Made by a program: the position numbers and the translations under genes. Shown here piece by piece: positions 12,422-22,575 of a DNA stretch of 64,000 nucleotides. Numbering within the stretch: position 1 is the stretch's first letter; each line of letters starts with the position of its first letter. The DNA lies in contig CM055108.1 of NCBI GenBank assembly GCA_029204225.1, positions 5,457,599 to 5,521,598 on the forward strand, given 5' to 3'. The stretch is from Diphasiastrum complanatum (Eukaryota > Streptophyta > Lycopodiopsida > Lycopodiales > Lycopodiaceae). The notes under the pieces are model-generated. The model was not told the origin of the DNA. It did no database searches and saw nothing but the letters and a program-made list of their open reading frames with translations.

Positions 12422-12722
12422 CATTAAAGAGAGAGGTAGTCCAACGGGGTGGCTCAGTTGGTTAGCTTGACATCCAAAGTTTCTTTGGTCTCAGGTTCGA
12501 GCCTCCCCTTGGAAACCAAGAAGCATTAAAGAGAGAGAGTCAAGGGCATTGGCTCAATTGGTTATCTTGCCATCCAAAGTTTCTTTGGTCTCAAGTTCGA
12601 GCCTCTCTTTGGAAACCAAGAGGCATTAAAGAGAGAGACCAACGGGGTTATCTTAGTTGGTTAGCTTGACATCCAAAGTTTCTTTGGTCTCAGGTTCGAG
12701 CCTCCCCTTGGAAACCAAGAAG
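12422..12722 (+). repeat. Three tandem tRNA-like (SINE-head) units of about 100 bp
   Basis: Units at 12422-12523, 12524-12623 and 12624-12722, each beginning CATTAAAGAGAGAG. Each carries a pol III A-box-like element (TGGCTCAGTTGG in unit 1; altered in units 2 and 3), a hairpin CCAAAGTTTCTTTGG in the anticodon-arm position, and a B box (GGTTCGAGCCT, 12494-12504 in unit 1). GGGG near the start pairs with CCCC after the B box, like an acceptor stem. The anticodon arm is not canonical (the loop does not have T at position 33), so a working tRNA gene is unlikely. A fourth copy starts at 12723 and stops after about 15 bases. Confidence 0.85.
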
Positions 12723-13330
12723 CATTAAAGAGAGAGAATATACACTGTGATGGACAAAATGCAAATCCGGCAATGTGATTGGTGAAAATGTGTAGGAGTT
12801 TTGACCATGTTGACCTTGGCCAACCGTGCAAATCGTAGCTGGCATTAAAGGAAGCTGACATGTCTGTCCCCTTTCTACTTTGAAAAATTAATTGCTCTAT
12901 CAACAACGATGCATGCAAAGAGGTGATGTGTCCACAAAACATGTGGGAGCTGGGAGAATTTTTTCCACAGGTTCTTCTGCAGCGGGTTGGGGGATCAGCG
13001 CACTGATCTATTGGTTGGTAGACGGTGGGAGCTACAAGGATCCTTTGCAAAAGTTGTTCCACAATAGTGCAGTTTAGACTGCAGTGATCTGTTGGAGAGG
13101 TTTCTCTTGGCAGGGAAGTGGGGCACGCTGACCGGACTCACCATTTGTAGAGGCGCTTTTGTTGTGGTGTTTTGGTGAGGTGTAATGTTTTGCTGAGTTG
13201 GTCACAGTGACTGACTGTTGGTTTGGGCTGTCTCTAAGTTTTGAGAGCCTCTCTTATTTCGGGTGTTCAAAGGTGAAGACGATGGAGTCAAAATGGAGCA
13301 AGAAAAAAAAAAAGGAACAGCCAACAACTT
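12723..13330. other. No gene recognised; possible upstream part of the 13.3-kb relic
   Basis: Contains short frames only (for example 12892-13077, 61 codons, no recognised domain). It may be the non-coding 5' side of the element whose protein relic starts at 13337. Confidence 0.4.
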
Positions 13331-13336
13331 GAGAAA

Positions 13337-14281
13337 ATGCACGAAGAGAAAGGAGACGAAATGTGCCACAAAAGGAGGAAAGCCCCATACACTCTCATGA
13401 AAAAGTATGAGAAGCCGAAGAAAGTCATTGAGCTGAGTGTTACTATTGGTATTGCTAGCATAGATATAGACCCATCCTTGCTAGCAGTTATGGAGAAGTT
13501 CTTGCAAAAGAGAATGCATTGCAGGTCTGTGCTCACTGGAAAGAGGGGGCAACGTATTGCATTGCACATGCAAATGATTTGCAAGTGCTTGGCGTCGAGT
13601 ATTTTAAAAATAAACCATCTAATCAAATCGTATTTGACTTATTTAACAAGTAGTATTGTTTTGTGTTGTTATTTACAACAAAAAGGCATACACACATGGC
13701 ACAAAATGATTGGATACTGTTTAAAGGACATAGGCAAAGAACATTTCCAATCTGTGTTGCATGTTGTGACAGAAGAGGATATGAAGAAATGACGTGAGGA
13801 ATATATGAAGTATGGCGCCTCGGAAATTAAAAATTGTGTGCAGTTAACATCAACAAATGTTTTTGACCAAGCCTATATATTTTCCTTGTTTCATTTGAGG
13901 CCGCGATTAAATGCCTCTTTGCCTCAAGTCTTGTTGGCGATGCTGAGGACATGAAAGTTCTACCCTTCGGCGATGTGGGTGAGCTTGTACCAAGGAAAAG
14001 GGATGGATCTCAAAAGAGTAGCTGCTGTGTGGAAGGCAATGAAAGCACCTGCAATGGTGGAACTAGAAGACTTACACTTAATTTTCTTTTCGCGTCAGGT
14101 TGATTTCCGGTACTTCTGAAATATGGAACCTAACACTGACAATGTCGTTGCTGAACGGATGGACGTGGAACAACAAGGAAGCTATAGGGGGAATGAGAAT
14201 GACAATCGTCTGTTACCGGAATATGTGGAACATATAAGCTCTTCTGATAGCCATGAAAGTGGTACTCTATTTCAAGTTTAG
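13337..14281 (+). pseudogene. Possible HUH-endonuclease (replitron-like) relic
   Basis: A single frame of 315 codons runs from 13337 to a TAG at 14279-14281, interrupted only by stops at 13790, 13952 and 14117. Visible features: PKKVIELSVTIGIASID followed by LLAVMEKFLQKR; a segment GKRGQRIALHMQM that could be an H-hydrophobic-Q (HUH) strand; HTWHKMIGYCLKDIGKEHF, with a candidate catalytic tyrosine in GYCLKD; then TEEDMKK-stop-REEYMKYG, a Trp-rich LYQGKGMDLKRV...VWKAMK stretch, and a terminal DFRYF before an acidic tail. From memory this order resembles the Rep-like protein of replitrons and related elements in plants, algae and oomycetes. That match is a recollection, not a search result. The frame is degraded. 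A lineage-specific host gene is a less likely alternative. Confidence 0.5.
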
Positions 14282-14404
14282 ACAATGTTGTTTGTAGATG
14301 TAGTTTTATGTAAAGACAGTATTTTATGTAAATAGTGTCTTATGCAAATGTTCCCAGGCTTTTATGCTTGAGAACTTACGTACAAAAGTTTTGCAATGAG
14401 AATG

Positions 14405-14413
14405 TATAAAAGG
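14405..14413 (+). promoter_or_regulatory. Possible TATA box upstream of presenilin
   Basis: TATAAAAGG lies about 450 bases before the presenilin start codon. A GA/GT dinucleotide tract (14732-14767), common in plant 5' UTRs, lies between. No transcript data; the assignment is weak. Confidence 0.3.
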
Positions 14414-14856
14414 GTTGTTTTTGTAATGCAACTATGTGTAATTTTGGGTTTTTTTTGTTTATGTATGCAAAAACTCCAAAGAATGTCAGTCTGTGTGAAC
14501 AAAAAGCTAAAATCAAGACACTTAATTTTGGTTATGCATAAGCTTTTCAACAAATGAAAGTGTGAAACCGCCCTTACTTGACCTAATAAATACTAAAAAA
14601 AAATTGTTCCATTGCTTTAATTTGCGACTGCAACAAGAAGAAGAAATAGTGAAAAGGGGAAATTGAAAGCCTGTTGCTGCTTTTGATGCACCAGGGTTGC
14701 ACGATCCATCTTCTGTGAGTGAGGGTAAGGTGAGAGAGAGAGAGAGAGAGAGTGTGTGTGTGTGTGAGCAGGTATGGTGATTGTGGTTTTGGCAGAAATT
14801 GCTTACATCTGAGGAAATCAGACTTTTGCATATTTGTTCATCAGCAGCTGGCGGAG

Positions 14857-16515
14857 ATGGGTGGCAGCATTTTGGACAGCGCCGGGGAGGAGATAGTTGG
14901 GATCGTCACCCCTGTATCCATTTGCATGCTGCTGGTTGTGCTCCTGGTTCGCACTCTCACCCCAAATGGTGGTGATGCCCCTGTCGGCAACATCGCAATG
15001 CTCGTCTACAATGAAGCGCCAACGGATTCAGACTACAAAAAGCTTGAAGGGGCTCTGCTCAATGCTTTGGTGTTTGTGGCTTTTGTTACAGCCGCTACTT
15101 TCCTTCTGGTTCTGCTCTTCTATTATCGCTGTACTAAATGCTTGAAAGCATACATGGGGTTTTCTGCATTCATGGTTTTGGCTTATATGGGAGGCGGTCT
15201 TTCGATCCTCATCATTCAGACATTCTCCATCCCCATCGATGTTGTCACCTTCTCTATAATTTTGTTCAACTTTACGGTTGTGGGAGTGCTCTCGGTGTTT
15301 TTTGGTTGGATGCCCATTCTCTTCACTCAGGGTTACCTTGTGATGATAGGCATGTTCGTTGCATTCTGGTTTTCCATGCTGCCTGAGTGGACTACCTGGG
15401 TGCTTTTGGTGGCCATGGCGATTTATGATGTGGTGGCTGTGTTGGTGCCGGGGGGACCTCTGAACATACTGGTGGAATTGGCCATGTCCAGAGAAGAAGA
15501 ACTTCCTGCTTTGATCTATGAGGCTCGCCCTATTTCTGCTTCTCCTTCTTCCAGGCGGATCGTTGTCCACAATTCTTTAGACATGGAAACTTCTGAAAAT
15601 GTTGTTCAAACACTTGAACCTCCTGTCCAGCAAATGAGGACATGGAGGCGCAGGAGGCCCGAGGATAGAAGTGGATCCCTATTTGATAGACTTGGCATTT
15701 CTACTGGGGTTTCATCCCACCACGGTTTTGCTACAGATCCTGCGAATCTCAACCATGATTCGGCAGAACGTAGATCTCCAACAGCCACTGGCGATCAAGC
15801 AGCTACGATTGGGCCAGGCGTTCATGTGGATTCAAGCTTGGATAACGGCAGGGCACATCTACAAACGCCCCGCGAAGATCCACAACATACGCAGTCAGGG
15901 TTAGGATGTGATTCAGAAACTAGAGAACGCAAAGGATATTCTAATGAAGTTCGGAGTCTCCAGGATTTGATGTCAATTCAGTTGGACGTGGAGTCCGAGG
16001 ATACACCAACGATTTCCCAAGGGAGCCAAAATCTGGATGAAAGCCTGTCATTGGAAACAGACAGGCTACTTCCTGAGGTCTTTGAGAGCTCCACTGCACA
16101 AGCCTCGACGTCCTTCCGTAGTAGTTCTACCGAAAGTGCACCGGTAGTTCTGGGAAACTCAGAGGTCAGAGCAGATGGATTTCATTTGGATGTCAATGGA
16201 TCGCAGGAGTATGAGGCTGACCAGGATGATTTTGGGGTTGGGCTGACCAGTGGAATCAAGCTAGGTCTTGGGGATTTCATTTTCTACAGCGTCCTTGTAG
16301 GAAGAGCAGCCATGTTTGATCTGATGACAGTTTATGCTTGCTATTTGGCAATTATTGCTGGGCTTGGGACTACTCTCATTCTCCTTGCAGTTTATCGACG
16401 AGCTCTGCCTGCTCTTCCCGTGTCAATATCACTGGGTGTAATATTCTATTTTTTGACTCGCCTTGTGTTGGATCCCTTCATTGTTCAACTCAGTACAAAC
16501 CTTGTATTTTTTTGA
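14857..16515 (+). CDS. PS: Presenilin (gamma-secretase catalytic aspartyl protease)
   Basis: A 552-residue multi-pass membrane protein of the presenilin family, the intramembrane aspartyl protease of gamma-secretase in endomembranes. Both catalytic motifs are present: YD at Tyr190-Asp191 in IYDVVAVLVP (TM6), and GLGD at 470-473 with Asp473 in KLGLGDFIFYSVLVGRA (TM7). The conserved PALP motif is at 518-521. The N-terminus (SILDSAGEEIVGIVTPVSIC) matches plant presenilins. Hydrophobic segments lie near 15-33, 65-90, 100-122, 128-150, 153-173 and 178-198, then 465-485, 490-512 and 518-540. The hydrophilic loop between TM6 and TM7 (about 215-465) is some 250 residues, Ser- and charge-rich, and looks longer than I expect for plant homologues. 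The start is chosen at 14857 (GAGATGG context); the frame is open upstream but has no better ATG. The coding sequence is intronless. The family assignment is certain. Confidence 0.97.
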   Translation: MGGSILDSAGEEIVGIVTPVSICMLLVVLLVRTLTPNGGDAPVGNIAMLVYNEAPTDSDYKKLEGALLNALVFVAFVTAATFLLVLLFYYRCTKCLKAYMGFSAFMVLAYMGGGLSILIIQTFSIPIDVVTFSIILFNFTVVGVLSVFFGWMPILFTQGYLVMIGMFVAFWFSMLPEWTTWVLLVAMAIYDVVAVLVPGGPLNILVELAMSREEELPALIYEARPISASPSSRRIVVHNSLDMETSENVVQTLEPPVQQMRTWRRRRPEDRSGSLFDRLGISTGVSSHHGFATDPANLNHDSAERRSPTATGDQAATIGPGVHVDSSLDNGRAHLQTPREDPQHTQSGLGCDSETRERKGYSNEVRSLQDLMSIQLDVESEDTPTISQGSQNLDESLSLETDRLLPEVFESSTAQASTSFRSSSTESAPVVLGNSEVRADGFHLDVNGSQEYEADQDDFGVGLTSGIKLGLGDFIFYSVLVGRAAMFDLMTVYACYLAIIAGLGTTLILLAVYRRALPALPVSISLGVIFYFLTRLVLDPFIVQLSTNLVFF

Positions 16516-18760
16516 TCATCAATATGAAAATGACCTCGATTTGCTATTGCTTTTTATATGGGGATGTGTCTAAGAGTATCCAGAAGCTGGTTGTTCTATC
16601 TCTGTTTGCCCTTCTATAATGTATTTCTTGCAACAGAAACCATAGTCAATGTTATTCTGAGTGGTTTCTCTCGCTCGGTAACAACTCAAAATATAGTTCC
16701 TTTTAGCAAAACACCTTCTAACAGAGAACTGATCGGGCTTAGAAGCATATGCCAAGTGCCAATGGATTATCTAGTCGAGATGAATCGCTTTTGAACATTG
16801 GCATGATTTTGAATATATGTATCCTTACTACCAAACTGCACCCTTGCTGACCAGTGACTAGAGCTTGCAGCTCAGGTTCAAGTCACGCTACTGCTGAGCG
16901 TTATTCCTGTGGAGTCTTTGCATTTTCCCTGCCCAAATGAACCAATTATCTGTTCACATATTCGATCGTGAGTAGTCCCTAAAACTCCTGTCGACTATTG
17001 TAGAGGTTACAGCATTATGAGCAATAATCTGTCTGGGGATCCAGCAACAAAACGGAAAGAAGCTGCAAATGAGGAACTTGGTAGCTGATTGCTGATTTAT
17101 GCTATCTAGAAATCATGTATCAATTTGCATACCAGTTCATCTCAAGTTGGAAAGGAACATCTTCTTTAGAGAATATGTCCGATAAGTCATGATCATCGTA
17201 TTATTGCAGCAGATCATGATATATGCAGAACGGTAGCAGCATAAAAGGCAAAGCTCCAACTTATTAGCTGATTCCTGATGCTTGCTACCCTTAAGTCACT
17301 TGTAAAACCTGCAGTTAAGTGAACCTTAATCATCACAGGAGACCTCCAGCTAGCTGTTCAATTTTCATTTGAGCAAACTGTAGTGATGATGCATATGTAG
17401 TCTTTTCCAGATTTCAAAGGAAAGCAAGGATTTCAATTGATTGGGTTTGCTCTATAATGCTACTTCATCCCTGGACTTTCCTAGTTCTTTTTGAGCTGGG
17501 TAAAGTGATGGTAAGTGTGCACATCGAACATCCTAGTCATTATTTGTACTATTAATGACAGATCCTTTGATCTCCCTTTCCCTTTGCTATAGGTCTTTCC
17601 TCTTTCTTGCTGATAGCTCTCACCTTTACCTTTTCAACAAGAGCTATGACCATTATCAAGCATAGAGCATCAAAATAACCAATGTAGACAAGATATGATG
17701 CATCACATAGCAATTTTCAATTAAGAACATTGTATGAGCAGTAGGGCATGAAAATGCATATGTTGAAGGAGTAGCATAAAAATTATGTGTCGAGGTGTGA
17801 GTCGGACAGAGAATGAAAGCTGTAGAGCTAAAATTGTCATAACAAAGCATTGTGATGAGAGGTCATAAGCAGTCAATGTGATAACAATGTTCTTGCAAAG
17901 AATTATGTAACCGGTTAGTTGCAAGGACCAACAATGGCAAATAAAGGCATCAATATGTCCATCATGGTCATAGATTACAATAATAGAGTTGTAGGTGGAG
18001 ACGTTGGCAATTGTCTAATCCCATAATATCTTTAGAGAATTAACAATGATCCAATCCTGGCTCTTACATAAGAACCGAGACAATGTTCTAAAAAACATAT
18101 TTTCAAGGATTCTAAAATTATTTTCTTCTTCCAACTTATATTTTATGACTCGTACCTAGCTCTAATTTGGGTCCTCGATGACTATAAGCAAGCCCTCATA
18201 TGTAGCATAAATTGCATGGATCAACCATTGGACAGGCTTGCCCATTGATCTATTTACGAAGAATTGCCCCAAGTCTGATTTGGTGATTGGCCTGCTTTTA
18301 TTTTGATCGGAATTGTGATTCAAGACTGCTATACAAGGATGGAGATTATTCAATGGAACGATAGAATGATGAATAGTAGGCTAGGCTGCTATTAATGATC
18401 AAATGAACCAACATTGCATTGGACAAGTAAAACAAAGTTGTTCTTAATAACCATGCCACTTTGCATTAATACACCAACAATGCCATATAATAGCATCATC
18501 ATGCACTTGATGCCTCAAGCATGGAGTGAGAATATCTCAGCCAACTACCATTAATAGGACTGAAATTGTGCCACATGAAGTCTACTCCCACATGTCAATG
18601 GAGGAACATCGCTACCAAATATTGACAATAGATAATGCTACGACATAAAAATAATACTGTTTATTTGCTTGTCCCCACCACTCCCGAGGCCTCCCCAACT
18701 CCCAATGCTCTAACCATAGTGTCTACAATCATAGTTAAGAACTCTAAATTGTTCACAGTC
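16516..18760. other. Presenilin 3' flank; no further gene recognised
   Basis: It includes the presenilin 3' UTR, whose end cannot be placed with confidence. The rest has short frames without domains. Confidence 0.5.
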
Positions 18761-19020
18761 TAACTTGTCTAAATTCAAATATACATTCCCTCCATTGTTT
18801 AAGATGAAAGCAATCTTCACATTGGATTGAAAATATGAGCGTCATCCCAAATTTGAGTCAGGAAAAAAAAAAAGCAAAATGTAAGATTTGATGTTAAAAA
18901 AGAGTTTAGCTTGTCTAAATTTGAATACGCATTTCCTCCACTAGTTGACATGAGCGCAGTCTTCACATTGGGAAAATATAAGCACCATCTCCAAATTTGA
19001 ATCAGGCATAAAAGCAAAAT
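18761..19020. repeat. Diverged tandem duplication of about 120 bp
   Basis: 18761-18880 and 18907-19020 align along their length. Both begin with a CTTGTCTAAATT stretch, share TTCCTCCA..., CTTCACATTGG and AAATTTGA-TCAGG, and end AAAGCAAAAT. Differences are spread throughout, so the duplication is old. Confidence 0.8.
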
Positions 19021-20190
19021 CAATGAATTGATGGTATAGAGTATATAATATAATATAAGGTAAGTACTTTGATTTGCTTTGGGAAAATCAGTTCTGAGTA
19101 CTTTGATGCATGTGATTACTTTTTTGTTTTTTCGGATGATGATAGTGTATCATCTACATTTGGATATCCCTATTGATTTGGCACCTTTATAGAGAAGAGG
19201 AGGCAAAGGAATTCCAATATCTGCTGAGGATCGTCCAGTTATAGGAAAGAAGAAAAGAAGAACTTGGATTTGTGGACAAATGGAACATTGTATCCTCAAG
19301 ATTCTAGCACGTTGACTCATCCCACATTCTCTTCAATAACTCATCTAGTTACATGGATATGCAATGGGCATACTGGGTTACTAGGATATTGTGAGAGATT
19401 GCAGAATTATGGAAATTAGTTTTCTATGAAAAAATCACTTTTTAGAATGTGAGTTTATATGCATATTTTCTTATTGTCATGAAAGAGATTGTCTTGTCCA
19501 AAAGACTTTAGAGGAAAATGAAAAAAGAAATAATGAATCATTAAAGAAGATAACATTCGATATCAAATCAAAACTAGAGCAAATACAATCTATCTTACAA
19601 TCTATTTGATTTGAAAACTGACAATTATTGAGGGATGTGGAAGTGGCTAAGAAGAAGTCTAGGAATAACAAGTGAAAGCGACAAACTTGCAAGGATATTC
19701 ACACTCTTTCAAAAGGAGGTTATCGAAATAGAAGCATTCGTGCATTCATGTAAGCATATTCTGATTTTTGTAACTTGATCAATGACATATGGATATATTT
19801 CAGCTATGGTGATATTCTGCTGATTGTCTGGTTTTTTGCAAATCTGCATTAGTTGCTCCTCAGAATATTAAGGACAATGTTGCAATTAGAATGACGTTGG
19901 GCTCAATATTGACAGGCAAATCCACTGAGTATATCATGATGAACAATAGGAGTTCCAATGTAAAGTACAAAATTGCAGACTCTTTGATGCTGGACAATAA
20001 AAAAAATTAGATAAGACTATAGTTCAGGGTGTCTGTGATTTTGCAGGCATATGCAACAATATTTCAACTTATTAGAGAAGCTTTTAAGCAAGTTCAAATC
20101 AGAAAAGTCTCTATCCCAAGGTCATATAACTTGAAAAAAAAAAAAGATACATTAACCATAAGTATGCATAAGAGTTAGAATTAAAGTAGA
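19021..20190. other. No gene recognised
   Basis: AT-rich with several frames of about 70 codons or fewer and no recognisable domains. It adjoins the inferred LTR of copia III. Confidence 0.5.
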
Positions 20191-20446
20191 ATCATTGTGC
20201 TACTGTATTGTGAGTCCTATCAGTTGATAAGGATCAGTTGGCCTCGCCACGAGGCAAGTCGACGGGACACGCGTCCCGCCAACGGCAACCTGGGTCATGC
20301 ATGGGTTGCCTGAGTGAACAACTATATGTACAGTGTAATCTCATTTTAAGAAATACAGTTGCTATGTGAGCTTGCTGTGGAGAGTATTTTCTGTCTGTGT
20401 TATTGTGTAGCATGATCTGTGTTCCTGTGCAAAGAAAATTCTAAGT

Positions 20447-20459
20447 TGGTATCAGAGCC
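20447..20459 (+). other. Primer-binding site (tRNA-Met) of copia III
   Basis: TGGTATCAGAGCC is a perfect match to the common initiator-methionine tRNA complement used by plant Ty1/copia elements. It fixes the end of the upstream LTR. Confidence 0.9.
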
Positions 20460-21767
20460 GTACAGGGAGTGTACACAGTACAACATCGTCGTTGAAGAGA
20501 GTTTCGGGAGAACTGTCTTCTGAGAGTTTGGGGTTACGGCGGGTTGAAGACGGAAAGAGAAGCACTGGTGCACGGTTTCTAGTTTATAGAGGCTTGCCAA
20601 GCTCAGCAGAGAGATTATTAGCCTGTGCATAGCATCAGACAAGGAAAAATTTGGTGAAAATTTGACAATTTTGAAGCCAGTTGAAAATTGAAACCGGGTT
20701 TGGGGTTACGGTTTTTTATACATAACTGGTGATTTCTTTGCTGTTTGTGCACCGTTTTGGATGCCGTAAGGACAAGAAGGAAGCTAATCACATTGTCAAC
20801 TAGCCATGGAGAGATTTTGAGGTTTATGTTAGAGATTTGTCTCCAGACAGTTAACCTAGCAGATTTGAGGTAAAAGGTGAAAAAAGCCACTTTGTCAAGT
20901 TGATCTAAAATCACCATTTCTCTACGAAATTTCATGAATGAACACTCTAGAGACTTGGTATCAGTAGGGCGACCCTGCTCCAGGCCTCAGATCGTGCACA
21001 AATTGATCCAAAAATGAAATAGATCAAGCAAAATCCAGTTTGGGGAGGCGCGGCCGTAGACAGGGAGGTCGCGGACTGTTCGCGCGTGGAACCAAGGTGA
21101 AACCATAGTGTTTTGAAGTGGACAGCATCTACAAGACTCTCCATTGGTGCACAAAATTGCTCGGATCCGTTGGATAGAGAAGTTACAAGATCGACGACTC
21201 AGATTGTGCTACCCAGAAGGAATATCCACAGTTGGATCAAAATCAACCATTGGATGGAGTCTGAAGGGTTTGTGAAGAGGGCCCTGAAGAAGTGAAGTGC
21301 ATTTGGCCTTCAACTTCATTAGATATTTTCATACTGAAATTGGAGTTGGGTCCCTTCACAAGTGAAGAGTGAAGTTTCTTCAAGGTGAAGAAACAGTTCA
21401 AAAACTAGAAAAGTCCCTATTTTTGGGTCCTTTGCCCGTTTTGACCCAAACGAAAGGCTATAACCTCCAAACGAAGGGCACCCAGACTGTACCTACAAGT
21501 ACAGTACAGCAAAACAGAGTGATTGCAGCGGAGAAAGTGTTCGGAGTGCGCCAAAAGTGATTTCACCATTTTACTGGGCACGTAGTTGGGAGTTGACGAC
21601 TGAGTGCATTTCAGAAGGCGACGCCGATTTGGCTTTCAAATTGGTGGGAAAGCTGCGAGTGGCCTGGTAAGGAAAAAAGTGTAGGTCATTATTTTCAACT
21701 TTTGACATCATTGTTGGCCTCGGCATACTGCTTTTAGCCTACAGCGAAAGTTTCAAGTAGTTTTGCG

Positions 21768-22575
21768 ATGGCAAACATGGGAGAGTCCATTTTGAGTGAA
21801 AGTAATAAATTGGACGGGATTTCCAACTATGTAGTGTGGAAATTCAAAATGAAAAACATACTGATGGAGAAAGATGTGTCGGAAGTCATCACAGGTGATG
21901 AGAGAAGGCCGCCAAATGAAACGGATATCAAAGTGTTCGATAAAAAGATGAGGAAAGCTTTGACCTTCATTAACTTGTCAGTGAAGGACGACATCATTAC
22001 CCACATTTGTGATGCTGTTACACCCAGACAGACATGGGATGTGCTAAAGGAGCAGTTTGAGACGTCAAATCCGTCAAGAATCATGTTTCTGAAGTCAAAG
22101 CTGAATAGTGCCCGCATGGAGCAAGGAGAGCACATTCAGACGTACATGACCAGAATCAAGTGGTGAGCGCATATGTGACATGGAGTTGGTGCACAATGCA
22201 TTGTGTGGCATTGCAGAACCCTATCAGATGTTTGTGAGTGGAATAGCATCAAGAGAAAGATTGCCAACCTTTGATGAGCTCACAGGAATCTTGATGCAGG
22301 AAGAGCAACGACGAGAAATGGTGAAAGCTAGACGTCAAAATACCGATGATCAAGCACTTGCGACACGCCAAAAACAAGGCAAGGGCAAGGGCAAGAAGAA
22401 GTCTAAGCAGCAATTTGCCAAGTCTCAGGAGGATGAGGGATCTTCCAGTAAGACCAAAAAGAAAGACAAGTGCTTCCATTGTGGTAAAAAGGGCCATTGG
22501 AAGAGTGAATGTCGCAAATTCCTGGCGGAACAAGACAAGGGAAAACCAAAACAAGCAGGTAACCTTGTCGATGAG
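21768..22575 (+). pseudogene. copia III gag with zinc knuckle
   Basis: The frame from 21768 encodes a UBN2-type gag (ILSESNKLDGISNYVVWKFK, then INLSVKDDIITHI and LKEQFETSNPSRIMFLKSK). A stop and shift at about 22164 interrupt it. The frame resumes at 22180 and continues through basic linkers to one intact CCHC knuckle, CFHCGKKGHWKSEC (about 22470-22512). Very similar in order and wording to the truncated gag at 2921. It would act as RNA-binding capsid and nucleocapsid; one break makes it inactive. Confidence 0.92.

Noticed and set aside
12440-12510. A genuine tRNA gene
   Set aside because: A and B boxes are present, but the anticodon arm has wrong loop geometry and the unit is tandemly repeated with a GA-rich tail; better read as SINE-like.
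14752-14856. Upstream extension of the presenilin frame
   Set aside because: It begins without an ATG in a GT repeat, and the first real Met (14857) matches the N-terminus of plant presenilins.
15028-15570. 180-codon antisense frame in presenilin
   Set aside because: Shadow of the real + strand presenilin frame; no domain.
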